From positions 1 to 64,000 of the forward strand of contig JAPOYV010000134.1 of NCBI GenBank assembly GCA_026706385.1: a stretch of DNA of 64,000 nucleotides, in the 5' to 3' direction. Made by a program: the position numbers and the translations under genes. The DNA comes from Gammaproteobacteria bacterium (GTDB taxonomy: Bacteria > Pseudomonadota > Gammaproteobacteria > Pseudomonadales > Azotimanducaceae). Of this stretch, positions 18,193-27,659 are shown in pieces; position 1 is the first letter of the stretch; each line of letters begins with the position of its first letter. Below the pieces are notes generated by a model. That model made no database searches. It saw nothing but the letters and a program-made list of their open reading frames with translations, and was not told the DNA's origin.

Positions 18193-18345
18193 GGCAATCA
18201 CCTCCCGGACCGCGCGACGATCGTCCCAGACCGGCGCCGCCCCGCCAAGTCCCCATGGGGTCAGCGCCGCGGCGGATGCTTGCCCTTTGGTCGGTTCCGT
18301 GATACGCCGTCGAGCAGGCGTGTCACGCCGGGAGCTGTCCAACAA

Positions 18346-18894
18346 GTGATCGTCCGCACGGCATTCTGGTTCGGGGTCGTCGGCGCCGCCGTGTTCATGG
18401 TCGCCTGGCCTGTCGGGCTGACCCCGGTGCTCATGGCCCCGTTGCCGGACCACATCGGAACCGTGCTGCTCGATGTGATGGGCTATGTACCCTATGCCGC
18501 AAGCTGGGCCCTTGCCGCCCTGTTCGGCTTCGTCTAGCTCGCGGTGCCGGGGTTCGCGTGGGGCGCCTACCGGGCATGGCGGGAACGTCGCCGCTATTGG
18601 CACGACCCGACGGGCCGTGACGCAACCGGGCTTCTCCGGGAAGGCACCGGGATCTGGGCTGTGGCGGTCGGCTCGGTAGCGGGTGCGGCGCTGGCTTTAG
18701 CCGTTTCCTTGTCCCGCCCCGTGCCGGACGGGGCTCCCGGCGTTCCACTGCCACTGTCGGCGATGGCTGGCATCGCGGGCGACTGGCCCCTCTTTTTGGC
18801 GTGCGCCGTTCTCGGCGGCTTGCTCGGCCATTTCGCCGTCAAGTGGGTCCACGCGGTGTGGCGCGTCGAGGACCACGCGGGCGACGACAGATAA
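18346..18894 (+). pseudogene. Membrane protein gene interrupted by in-frame TAG
   Basis: Two open segments, 18346-18537 (63 residues from GTG) and 18538-18894, lie in the same frame and are separated only by a TAG at 18535-18537. Read through, they give about 182 residues with three to four hydrophobic segments; the interrupted helix (ASWALAALFGFV, stop, LAVPGFAWGAYRAW) is continuous across the stop, followed by an RERRRYW basic turn. This looks like a single membrane protein with a nonsense mutation, a suppressible amber codon, or a base error. The downstream half could restart at GTG 18544. No family recognised. Confidence 0.5.
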
Positions 18895-18953
18895 GTTGCG
18901 GCGCGCAACCGCCGCGTAGTACAACCCGGCAATTGAGTGCGCGGGTGGCGTGT

Positions 18954-19868
18954 ATGCCGAGCCTGTCCATCGTCGTCGCCGCCTACGACATGCAAAGAGA
19001 GGCCCCGCGGACGGTTCTGTCGCTCCTACCCCCATTGCAGCGCGGCGTGGCCGACGTGGAATACGAGATCATCGTCGTCGACAACGGCTCGCCGGTGCCC
19101 CTGGACCTCGGTCGCCACGTCCGCGACGGCGCGAAGCCGCCCGTGCGCCTCGTGCGCATCTCGCGCTGCGAGGCGCAGGTCTCGCCCACGCGGTGCATCA
19201 ACGCCGCCGCCAAGGAGACGATGGGCGACTGGCTGATGATCTGCATAGACGGCGCACGGCTCGCGAGTTCGCACCTCGTGCGCCGGACGGTCGAGGTGCT
19301 CTCGCGGCATCCAAAGGCGTTCACGTTCGTCGGCAGCCGACATCTCGGTGCGAAACCGCAGATGCAGTCCGTACAGGAGGGCTACGACCAGGGCGCGGAG
19401 GACGAGTTGCTGCGGTCAGTCGCCTGGCAAACCGATCTGGACGAACTCTTCCGGATCAGCGTCTGGGCCAATGCCCACGACCAGCGCGAACGAATCCGGC
19501 AGAACGAGAGCAATGCGTTCGCCATGGCGCGGTCCACCTGGGACGCCCTCGGCGGCTACGACGAGGGCTTCACCCGGCCCGGCGGTGGCCTGTGCAACCT
19601 GGAACTCTTCGAGCGCGCGGTCAATCGCAAACCGTCCCTCGGCACCCTGAACGTCCTCCTCTACGGCGAGAGCACGTTCCACCAGGTCCACGGCGGCGCG
19701 GCAACGTCCCTCGACGGCTATTTCAAGCAGAGCCAGGAGGAATACACGCGGGTGACCGGGCGTACCTATGCGCGGCCGTCCTACCCGTTCCTGGCGGATC
19801 TCGGCGAGACGCATGACCGCATGGCGGCCGTCGGCCGGTTCCTGATCGACCACGAGAGCCATGCCTGA
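18954..19868 (+). CDS. Family 2-type glycosyltransferase
   Basis: A 304-residue GT-A fold glycosyltransferase. The N-terminus PSLSIVVAAYDM and EIIVVDNGSP are classic family-2 nucleotide-sugar-binding strands; LGGYDEGFTRPGGG is the usual acceptor-side motif. It would transfer a sugar from a nucleotide donor to a growing glycan at the cytoplasmic face. The ATG at 18954 is chosen because the upstream in-frame sequence is shadow coding. Its stop overlaps the start of the next gene by eight bases, coupling it to the sulfotransferase-glycosyltransferase fusion. Confidence 0.82.
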   Translation: MPSLSIVVAAYDMQREAPRTVLSLLPPLQRGVADVEYEIIVVDNGSPVPLDLGRHVRDGAKPPVRLVRISRCEAQVSPTRCINAAAKETMGDWLMICIDGARLASSHLVRRTVEVLSRHPKAFTFVGSRHLGAKPQMQSVQEGYDQGAEDELLRSVAWQTDLDELFRISVWANAHDQRERIRQNESNAFAMARSTWDALGGYDEGFTRPGGGLCNLELFERAVNRKPSLGTLNVLLYGESTFHQVHGGAATSLDGYFKQSQEEYTRVTGRTYARPSYPFLADLGETHDRMAAVGRFLIDHESHA

Positions 19869-21870
19869 CACGCCCTGCGTGGTCGTCGCGGGGATGCATC
19901 GATCCGGCACCTCGCTGGTGGCCGCGATGCTCGCGGACGTCGGTCTCCGGCCGCTGGGCGAAACGATGCCGGCCCACCCCGTAGACAACCCGGGCGGCTA
20001 CTTCGAGTCGCGCGAACTGGTGCAGATCAACAATCGCTTCCTCGCGTCGAGCGGACAGACCTGGGCATCCCCGCAGCCGCTGCCCGGCGGGTTTTTCGAC
20101 AGCGCCGATGCGAGGCGCTCCCGCGAGGAAATCGACGCCTTCCTCGACGCGCACCGCCCCGCAGCGCGCGGCGTATTGATCAAGGATCCGCGGCTGTGCC
20201 GACTGCTGCCGCTTTGGGTCGAAGCGCTCGCCGCGCGTTTCGATCCGCTGGTGTTCGTGCGCGTGATACGCCGCGCCGACGCCGTTTTCCGATCCCTGGC
20301 GCGGCGCGCCGAGCGCAACGACACCGCCAAGGCGGCCGTCACCTGCCCGGCGCAAGCCGATCTGCTGTGGCTGCACTACAACCTCGAGCTCGACAAGCAC
20401 ACCGTGTCGCGGCAGCGCTTCACGGTCGCCTACGAAGACCTCATGCAAGCGCGCAGCCGCCGCGTGACCGACTTCCTCGCCGGGTTGAGCCGTTCGCTCG
20501 ACGCCACCGTCGAATCGCCCGCCAACCCGGCCAGGCGATCCCAAAAAGCGGCCAGGGACATAGCACTGATGTCGGATCGCGACCGCGTTTGCGAAACCGT
20601 CTACCAAGCCCTGCTCGAGGGCGACGATGCGACGCTCGACGCCGCGCGACGCCAGCTCGAGACAACGGTCCCCGACGCCCACCAGGACGTGACCGGGACA
20701 GACGCCGAAGTCTTCCACCGGGCCCGCCTGCGCCACTTCGTGAGCAAGACCGCCTATCGGCCCGTTTTCCCGTCGTCCCCGCGAGCCCGCCTGTGGCGGC
20801 GGCCCAGGCGCGATCGCGGCCAGCGTGAGTTCCTGTTCGTCTCCGGCAGACCGCGCAACCGGGGACACCTCTACCGCGTCCACAACGCCGTCGATGCCTT
20901 GAACCGCATGGGGGTTCCGGCCCGCTGGATGTCGCGCGCCATGTTGGAACGCCACGGCATGCCAAGCAGCCGTCCGCGCTGCGTAGTCATCCACCGTTGC
21001 CCCTACGACGCGACGATCGAACAACTGCTGGACAGGTGCCGCGCCCGCGGCATCACGGTCGGCTTCGACATCGACGACCTGATCTTCGACCCGGAGCTGA
21101 TCGAACTCGGCGGCATCCGCTTCATCGCCGACCTGGAGCCGCCGGCCAGAGCGCGCTGGGTACAGGATGCCCGGTCCTATCAGCGCACGATGGCGGCCGC
21201 GGCGTTCTGCATCGTACCGACCGAGCCGCTGGCGGACCACGCGCGGCGCTTCAACACCCAAGTCGCCGTCATAGAAAACGCCTTCAACCCGGACGTACTC
21301 GCCCTTTCCGACTTCTGGCGGGAGCAGCGCGAAGCGAACGCGGTCGTACGAATCGGCTACGCCAGCGGCACGGCCACGCACGATGGCGACTTCGCGACCA
21401 TCGCGCGGCCCTTGGCGAAAGCCCTTGCGGGCCAGGCCGATTGGCGCTTTACCGCGCTGGGCACCCTAGGTCGTCAGACGTACGAGAACGTCGTTGCCGC
21501 GGGCCAAGTCGAGGTGCGACCGGTGGTCGAACACGTGAACCTCGCCTACGAACTCGCGCGCTTCGACGTCAACCTGATCCCCCTGGAGAGCAACGCGTTC
21601 TGCGACGCCAAGAGTCCCCTCAAGTACTTCGAGGCGGCCCTCACCGGCACGCCGACCCTCGCCGTGCGCAACCCCCTCTACGCGGACTTGATCGAACACG
21701 GCCGCAACGGCCTGCTCGCCGCGACGGACGACGAGTGGCAGGACGGCATCGCCGTGCTCGCGAGCGACCCCGGACGGCGCCGCGAACTCGCGACCGCCGC
21801 GCGGGAGCAGTGCCAGGATCGTTTCCACGTGGACCGGCTCGTCGAGAAGTACCTGCACCTGCCGATCTGA
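19861..21870 (+). CDS. Sulfotransferase-glycosyltransferase fusion protein
   Basis: A 669-residue two-domain enzyme. Residues 1-250 are a PAPS-dependent sulfotransferase: GMHRSGTS is the 5'-phosphosulfate-binding loop and the stretch RVIRRADAVFRSLARR fits the 3'-phosphate-binding segment. Residues about 320-669 are a GT-B type glycosyltransferase, with FVSGRPRNRGHLYRV early and the C-terminal SPLKYFEAALTGTP and HGRNGLLA motifs that bind the donor nucleotide. The fusion implies coupled glycosylation and sulfation of a carbohydrate. It overlaps the gene before and precedes another fusion at 21914, defining an operon for a sulfated glycan. The substrate is unknown. Confidence 0.8.
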   Translation: MPDTPCVVVAGMHRSGTSLVAAMLADVGLRPLGETMPAHPVDNPGGYFESRELVQINNRFLASSGQTWASPQPLPGGFFDSADARRSREEIDAFLDAHRPAARGVLIKDPRLCRLLPLWVEALAARFDPLVFVRVIRRADAVFRSLARRAERNDTAKAAVTCPAQADLLWLHYNLELDKHTVSRQRFTVAYEDLMQARSRRVTDFLAGLSRSLDATVESPANPARRSQKAARDIALMSDRDRVCETVYQALLEGDDATLDAARRQLETTVPDAHQDVTGTDAEVFHRARLRHFVSKTAYRPVFPSSPRARLWRRPRRDRGQREFLFVSGRPRNRGHLYRVHNAVDALNRMGVPARWMSRAMLERHGMPSSRPRCVVIHRCPYDATIEQLLDRCRARGITVGFDIDDLIFDPELIELGGIRFIADLEPPARARWVQDARSYQRTMAAAAFCIVPTEPLADHARRFNTQVAVIENAFNPDVLALSDFWREQREANAVVRIGYASGTATHDGDFATIARPLAKALAGQADWRFTALGTLGRQTYENVVAAGQVEVRPVVEHVNLAYELARFDVNLIPLESNAFCDAKSPLKYFEAALTGTPTLAVRNPLYADLIEHGRNGLLAATDDEWQDGIAVLASDPGRRRELATAAREQCQDRFHVDRLVEKYLHLPI

Positions 21871-21913
21871 GCCGGAACCCCAAGCCAGGTTCAACGGCGG
21901 TATTCTTCGGCGG

Positions 21914-24310
21914 ATGCGGCGACACCCCTACCGGTACTCGATGGTCGTCGATCGGGCGCCGTTACATCCCTACCAGGCGGGCATTCTGCTGTTCACGCTG
22001 GAACGCTTCGCAGGCGTGCCACGCGAGAGCGTCGTCGTGCAGTGCACCGACCGGGTGTCCCGCGACGTGCGCGAGACCTTCGAAGCCAACGGCTACGCCG
22101 TCGCGACGCTCGTCCCCTACCTCGACGGCAAATACTGCAACAAGATCGCCCAACTCGATCACCTGGTGGACAACCAGGACGACGGTATCGAGGGCGTCTT
22201 TCTGCTCGACCTCGACCTCGCGGTGGCGGCGCCGCTCGACATCGCCGACCCGGCAGTGGTGTGGGGCAAACCCGTCGACGCCGACAGCCCCCCGCTGCCC
22301 GCGCTCGAGAAGGTGTTCGCTGCGGCCGACGTGCCGCTGCCCGCGACCCTGGCCTGCGACTGGCCGAACCGCGGCGAGTCGATCGACACGAACTTCAACG
22401 GCGGTTTCCTCTACATCCCGGCAGCCGTTGTGCCGAGTCTGCGAACGGCATGGCGCGCTTGGGCCGAGTTCCTCTTCGCCAGCCCGGAGATCTTCGACCC
22501 GCCCTCCGCCCGGCACCACATCGACCAGATCTCCTTTGCCATGGCGCTCGCGACCGAGCGGACGCCGTACCGGCACCTCGCGACGAACTGGAACTTCCCG
22601 TGCCACAACGCCAAGGCGCTGCCGCCACGCCGCTTCGACGCCGCCGAGCAACTGCGCGTCGTCCACTACCACGACTGCCTGGACGAATTCGGCCTGGTCG
22701 CACCGAGGCTGCAAGGATTCGCGCCGCTCGACGCCGCGCTCGACACGGTGAACGCCGCCATCGGCGCGCGAGAGGACGCGCTCTTCTTCGAGCCGTACAA
22801 GCGGCACCTGGCCTTGGACGCGGCCAGCCGCATTCCGGCGGTCTCGACGCCGCTTTTCTCCCCGGAGTTCGTCGCGCGAACGTGGAGCGGCGAGGAAAAG
22901 CGCCGCCTGATCCTGCACGCGGGGACGCCGAAAACCGGCACGTCGTCGCTGCAACGTCACCTCGGCCTGCACCGCGACGCGCTGGCCAAGCATGGATGGT
23001 GGTATCCGGAGCCGTCGGACACGCCGGAACCCAAGCACCAGCAGATCAACGACCTTTTGATGTGGGGCGACGAAGAGGCGTTTACCCGCCACATCGAGGA
23101 CGCGCTGCGCGACATGCCGGACGAGACGCACACCATCGTCTTCACCACGGAAGGCATCTACAACCAGTGGTGGGACTACAAGCCCGCGGTCAAGGGTGCC
23201 TTGCGCCACCTGGCCGCGCTGTTCGACTTCGAACTGTGCGTGTGGTTTCGCCAGCCCGAAGAGTTCGCCGCGTCGCTCTACGTCCAGTACCTGACCAACC
23301 CGCCTTCCCGGAACGCCCCGCGGAACGTCTACGGGCGCGACATCGGCTTTGCCGAAGCCCTGGCGGACCCCTGGTTCCGCCGCCACCTGGACTACCTCGG
23401 CTTCTACCTCGAGGCGCAACAGCTTTTCGGACCGGGCCGCGTCAGCGCGTTCCCCTACGCGGGCGACACGGTCAAGACCTTTTTCGACTACTACGGCGTC
23501 CGCGGCGTGTCGCCCGGACACGGCCGCCGCAATCCGTCCTTGAGCCGCCCGGCCATCGACTTCGTCCGCGCCGTGAACCGCGCTGCGCTCGAGAAAGGCG
23601 AGCGCGCACGCGCGATGAAGCTGATCGACGAGATCCAAGACATCGTGGGGGACCGCGGCGACGCCCTGGAGCTAGACCAGGACGAACGGCGCGCGGTCGC
23701 CCGGCTGGCCAACGCCGGCTGGAGCGCGCTTGGTCCCGAGCTGTCGAACCCCAGGCGCACGGCACACCGACGCCCTCTCAAGCCGAAGGTGTTCGGCATC
23801 GGCTTCCACAAGACGGGCACCAAGTCGCTGCGCAAGGCACTGGCAACGCTCGGCTACGAGGTCACCGGGCCGGACGGCGCCCAGGATCCCGCCATCGCGG
23901 ACCGTGCGGTTGCCGTCGCGCTGGGCCTGGCCACGGAACACGATGGCTTCAGCGACAACCCGTGGCCGCTCCTGTACCGGGAACTCGACGTCGCCTTCCC
24001 CGGCAGCCGGTTCGTCCTGACGGTGCGCGACGAGAGTCAGTGGATCGACAGTGTCGTGCGGTTCTTCGGCGCCGCGGAGTCGCCCATGCGGGAGTGGATC
24101 TACGGCGTCGGAACCCCCGTCGGCAACGAGGCCACCTATCTCACCCGCTACCGCCGCCACAACGCCGATGTGCTCGAGTACTTCCGAGACCGCGACGATC
24201 TCCTGGTGATGGACCTCGAAAGCGGCGACGGATGGAAGGAACTGTGCGGCTTTCTCGGCGTAGCGACACCCGCATCGCGTTTTCCCCACGTGCAACCGCC
24301 GCCTCGCTAA
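21914..24310 (+). CDS. Tri-domain glycosyltransferase-sulfotransferase-sulfotransferase
   Basis: A 798-residue protein with three parts. Residues 1-300 resemble a GT-A nucleotide-sugar transferase, with FLLDLDLAV at about 96-104 giving a DxD-type motif and FNGGFLYIP later. Residues about 330-600 form a sulfotransferase-like domain beginning LILHAGTPKTGTSS. Residues about 625-798 form a second one beginning KVFGIGFHKTGTKS, with FVLTVRDESQW as its 3'-phosphate-binding region. Two PAPS-type loops in one chain suggest sulfation at two positions, or one active and one binding domain. It is the last gene of the 18.95-24.3 kb cassette. Assignments rest on motifs only. Confidence 0.78.
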   Translation: MRRHPYRYSMVVDRAPLHPYQAGILLFTLERFAGVPRESVVVQCTDRVSRDVRETFEANGYAVATLVPYLDGKYCNKIAQLDHLVDNQDDGIEGVFLLDLDLAVAAPLDIADPAVVWGKPVDADSPPLPALEKVFAAADVPLPATLACDWPNRGESIDTNFNGGFLYIPAAVVPSLRTAWRAWAEFLFASPEIFDPPSARHHIDQISFAMALATERTPYRHLATNWNFPCHNAKALPPRRFDAAEQLRVVHYHDCLDEFGLVAPRLQGFAPLDAALDTVNAAIGAREDALFFEPYKRHLALDAASRIPAVSTPLFSPEFVARTWSGEEKRRLILHAGTPKTGTSSLQRHLGLHRDALAKHGWWYPEPSDTPEPKHQQINDLLMWGDEEAFTRHIEDALRDMPDETHTIVFTTEGIYNQWWDYKPAVKGALRHLAALFDFELCVWFRQPEEFAASLYVQYLTNPPSRNAPRNVYGRDIGFAEALADPWFRRHLDYLGFYLEAQQLFGPGRVSAFPYAGDTVKTFFDYYGVRGVSPGHGRRNPSLSRPAIDFVRAVNRAALEKGERARAMKLIDEIQDIVGDRGDALELDQDERRAVARLANAGWSALGPELSNPRRTAHRRPLKPKVFGIGFHKTGTKSLRKALATLGYEVTGPDGAQDPAIADRAVAVALGLATEHDGFSDNPWPLLYRELDVAFPGSRFVLTVRDESQWIDSVVRFFGAAESPMREWIYGVGTPVGNEATYLTRYRRHNADVLEYFRDRDDLLVMDLESGDGWKELCGFLGVATPASRFPHVQPPPR

Positions 24311-24351
24311 GGTGTACGGGCGAATCTCCGCCCGCGCCGCGCGTCCTTAAC

Positions 24352-24365
24352 CTTGCATGTGCAAG
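24352..24365. promoter_or_regulatory. Palindrome upstream of hybrid regulator gene
   Basis: CTTGCATGTGCAAG has perfect six-base arms with a two-base spacer, about 135 bases upstream of the hybrid kinase-regulator start. It could be an operator, possibly for autoregulation by the OmpR-type DNA-binding domain encoded downstream. Confidence 0.35.
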
Positions 24366-24501
24366 CCGTGTGTGGATGCGCTCGCCGCGTGTGGTTAGAG
24401 TAGTCGGCGGGCTCGGCCCGGCCGGCGGCAACACGGACGTCGCGTGATCCAGCGCGAGCGGAATTGCCACCGCGGGCTCCGACCGATGGGAGACACGACC
24501 C

Positions 24502-26838
24502 GTGACGGAACGCATTGCCCGCGACGACGGCCCCGTCGACGACGGGCGTACGGACACCGGCGCGTCGGCACTGGCGGCGGCGATTCTCGGCATCAGCGAG
24601 AGCCTCGATCTCGACACGGTGCTGCGGGAGATCGTGGAGGGCGCCCGGCGACTGACCGGGGCGCGGCGCGGCATCATCGCCACGGTAGGCGAGTCCGGCG
24701 TGCCCGGCGAGTACGTCTTCTGCCAGTTCGAAACCGACGATGAGCGCGAACTCGTGGAGTGGTCCGGCGGGCTGCCCCTGCTCGAGCATCTGTACGAGCT
24801 GCCGGGTCCTCTGCGCGTGCCGGATCTGCCGACCTACGTGCGCAAGATCGGGCTGACGCCCCCCGCGATCTTCGCCGGCGCCTTCCAAGGCACGCCGATC
24901 CGCTACCGGGGCGCTCCGGTCGGCTACCTGTTCCTCAGCGTGAAGGAGGCTGGGGCGGAGTTCACCGCCGCGGACGAGGACGTCCTACTCCTCTTCGCGG
25001 CGCAGGCGGCGGCTGCGATCGGCAACGCCCGCGCACACCGCAGCGAGCAGCGCGCGCGGATGGACCTTGAAGCCCTGATCGAGACCTCGCCCGTGGGGGT
25101 GGTGGTCTTCGACGGCCGGAGCGGGGGCATGGTTTCGTCCAACCGGGAGGCCCGGCGCATCGTCGAGAGCCTGCGCACGCCCGGTCATCCGCTTGAGCAA
25201 CTGCTAGACGTCATCGTTTGCCGTCGCGCCGACGGTCGCGAAGTGTCGCTCGCGGAGTACCCGCTGGCGCATCAGTTCTCGAGCCCCGAGACCGTGCGTT
25301 CGGAGGAGGTGGTGCTCTCGGTTCCCGACGGGCGCAGCGTGCGGACGCTGATCAATGCAACGCCGATCCGGGCCGAGGGGTCCGCGACCGGTTCGGTGGT
25401 GGTGACCATGCAGGACCTCGCGCCGCTGGAGGAGACCGAACGCTTGCGCACGGAGTTCCTGGGCCTCGTGAGCCACGAGCTGCGCGCGCCGCTGACGTCG
25501 ATCAAGGGGTCGGCGGACACGCTGCTGGAGGAGGCCAGCGCGCTCGACCCGGCGGAGATGCGCGAGTTCCACCGCATCATCGCCGAACAGGCGAGCCACA
25601 TGCGTGGTCTGATCGCCGACCTGCTCGATGCCGGGCGGATCGACTCGGGCACGCTGTCGGTCTCGCCCGAACCGTCGGCGGTAGCAGACCTGGTCGAACA
25701 GGCGCGCAGCACGTTCCTGACCGGCGACGCTGCCGGGCGCAACGTCGCTGTCGACCTGGCCGACGACCTGCCCCGCGTGATGGCCGATCGGCGGCGGATC
25801 GTGCAAGTGCTGAACAACCTCCTCGCCAATGCCGCGTTGCACACGGTGGCGTCGTCGGTGATTCGCGTGGCGGCGAAGCGCGACGGCCAGGACATCGCCG
25901 TCTCCGTCAGCGACGACGGTGCCGGCGTGCCGCCCGATCTCCTCCCGCACCTCTTCCGCAAGCACGTTGCCGGGGGCAGCGGCACCGCGCGCCAAGGCCT
26001 GGGACTGGCGATCTGCAAGGGCCTCGTCGAGGCGCACGGCGGTCGCATCCGGGCGGAGAGCGACGGCCCGGGCTTCGGCACCACGATCACCTTCACCGTC
26101 CCGGCGGCGGAGTCAGGCGAGCCGGGCATCGGGCGGACCGCCGAGCCCTCCTCCGCCGCGCCGAGCGAGCGGCCCCGCATCCTCGTCATCGACGACGATC
26201 CGAACACGCTGCGCGTCGTGCGCGACACGCTGGACTCCGCCGGCTACGCGCCGCTCGTGACGGGTGCACCCAACGACCTCGCCGGCCTGATCCGCGCCGA
26301 GCGTCCACAGCTCGTGCTGCTCGACCTCCTGCTGCCGGGGCGGGACGGGCTGGAACTGCTGCAGGAGGTGCCGGAACTCGCCGACCTGCCGGTGATCTTC
26401 ATCTCGGGCTACGGGCGCGACGAGACAGTCGCACGGGCATTCGAGTTGGGCGCGGACGACTACATCGTCAAGCCGTTCTCGCCAACCGAGCTGGTGGCGC
26501 GCATCCGGGCGGCGCTGCGCCGCCACCAGGAGCCGGAACCGTTCGTGCTGGGCGACTTGGCAATCCACTACGAGCGCCGCGAGGCGACGGTTGGTGGCAA
26601 GGCGGTGGAGCTGACGGCCACGGAGTTCGAACTGCTGCGCCTGCTGTCGCTGAACGCCGGGCGGGTCGTCCACCACGACACGTTGCTGCGCCGCATCTGG
26701 GGCGACCGCGACGGCGCCGACGCGAACCTGATCCGCATCTTCGTACGCAACCTGCGCCGCAAGCTCGGCGACAGCGCGGACAACCCCACCTGGATCTTCA
26801 ACCTGCGCGGCGTCGGCTACCGCATGCCGAAGGGCTGA
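24502..26838 (+). CDS. Hybrid GAF-PAS-histidine kinase-receiver-OmpR DNA-binding protein
   Basis: A 778-residue protein that holds a whole two-component pathway in one chain. In order: GAF domain (about 25-175), PAS-like domain (185-300), HisKA with phospho-acceptor H325 in VSHELRAPL, HATPase (NLLANA, DDGAGVP, GLGLAICKGLVEAHGG), receiver domain with D608 in LVLLDLLLPGRDG and K657 in IVKPFS, and a C-terminal OmpR/PhoB winged helix (LTATEFELLRLL, RIFVRNLRRKLG, RGVGYRMP). No membrane segment is visible, so it should sense a soluble cue in the cytoplasm and bind DNA itself. A GGGAG precedes the GTG start. A paralogue lies tail to tail at 27660. Confidence 0.9.
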   Translation: MTERIARDDGPVDDGRTDTGASALAAAILGISESLDLDTVLREIVEGARRLTGARRGIIATVGESGVPGEYVFCQFETDDERELVEWSGGLPLLEHLYELPGPLRVPDLPTYVRKIGLTPPAIFAGAFQGTPIRYRGAPVGYLFLSVKEAGAEFTAADEDVLLLFAAQAAAAIGNARAHRSEQRARMDLEALIETSPVGVVVFDGRSGGMVSSNREARRIVESLRTPGHPLEQLLDVIVCRRADGREVSLAEYPLAHQFSSPETVRSEEVVLSVPDGRSVRTLINATPIRAEGSATGSVVVTMQDLAPLEETERLRTEFLGLVSHELRAPLTSIKGSADTLLEEASALDPAEMREFHRIIAEQASHMRGLIADLLDAGRIDSGTLSVSPEPSAVADLVEQARSTFLTGDAAGRNVAVDLADDLPRVMADRRRIVQVLNNLLANAALHTVASSVIRVAAKRDGQDIAVSVSDDGAGVPPDLLPHLFRKHVAGGSGTARQGLGLAICKGLVEAHGGRIRAESDGPGFGTTITFTVPAAESGEPGIGRTAEPSSAAPSERPRILVIDDDPNTLRVVRDTLDSAGYAPLVTGAPNDLAGLIRAERPQLVLLDLLLPGRDGLELLQEVPELADLPVIFISGYGRDETVARAFELGADDYIVKPFSPTELVARIRAALRRHQEPEPFVLGDLAIHYERREATVGGKAVELTATEFELLRLLSLNAGRVVHHDTLLRRIWGDRDGADANLIRIFVRNLRRKLGDSADNPTWIFNLRGVGYRMPKG

Positions 26839-27659
26839 CGCCGCGGTAGGTCGGAGTTCCGCCTGGCCCACGTCCGCACGGTGGCCCCGACAGCCGACCC
26901 GAAGGGGCGGTGTACGCCGAGTACGCTCCGGGGCGGTTGTCCGGCCATGTCGCAAACCACGCCTTCGCCTTGGTCGAACTCGGACCTGCCGTCAAAGCGC
27001 ACCTCGAATGCGGGGCGAACCGGAAACCGTGCGTAGACCGCGCTCCCGCCATTCTGAGATTACGTTAACAACATGATAAATCTACGGATACACACGTTTA
27101 ATTTACTGAAGGCGGGGCGATTCCGTGGTAGCGTACCTGACAAAAAGGCGGCGTTTTTCGGGTGGAGATGCACCTGCAACGGGGGGAATCGACAAGATAT
27201 TCGCGCCGGTGGCTGCAAACCGGCCGCGCGGCAGGAACTCGATCACACCGCAACGGCCATCGGACGATGGCGGGGTCCGGCGCTGACGAACCGACCTGAG
27301 CCTCAGGACCTGGGCGGCTGCACGGAGTGGCCGATGACCTTCTCGGCGTTGGTCTACCCGACGGATCCTAGCCTCGCCGCCTCGCCGCGCCGTCTCGCTA
27401 CGATCAGCTTGACAACGCTGTTCACCACCCCCATGCGAGGCGGCGCGGCGGTCGCGAGGGTGCATCTTCGGTACGCTCGAAGACCGCCCAAGGATGTCTC
27501 GAGCATGGACATGGCCATCGCTCGTTGGTTGGGGGTTCCCGATGCATGAACCGGATGGAGAAGCCCACATGCCAGTAGATTCCGGGGATTCCAGACCGTG
27601 TCCTGCAGAAAGTCGGGCCTGACCCGGAAGGGATCCTCGAGGGTGCGTCCGAACGCGAC
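26839..27659. other. Intergenic region between convergent hybrid kinases
   Basis: No convincing gene is seen in these 821 bases; the open frames on both strands look like GC-rich chance frames. A sharply AT-rich patch at about 27053-27110 (attacgttaacaacatgataaatc region) stands out and resembles a promoter or a recombination scar. No strong rho-independent terminator serves either flanking gene. Confidence 0.4.

Noticed and set aside
27073-27549. 158-residue plus-strand frame in the convergent gap
   Set aside because: No ribosome site, low-complexity composition and no recognisable motif.
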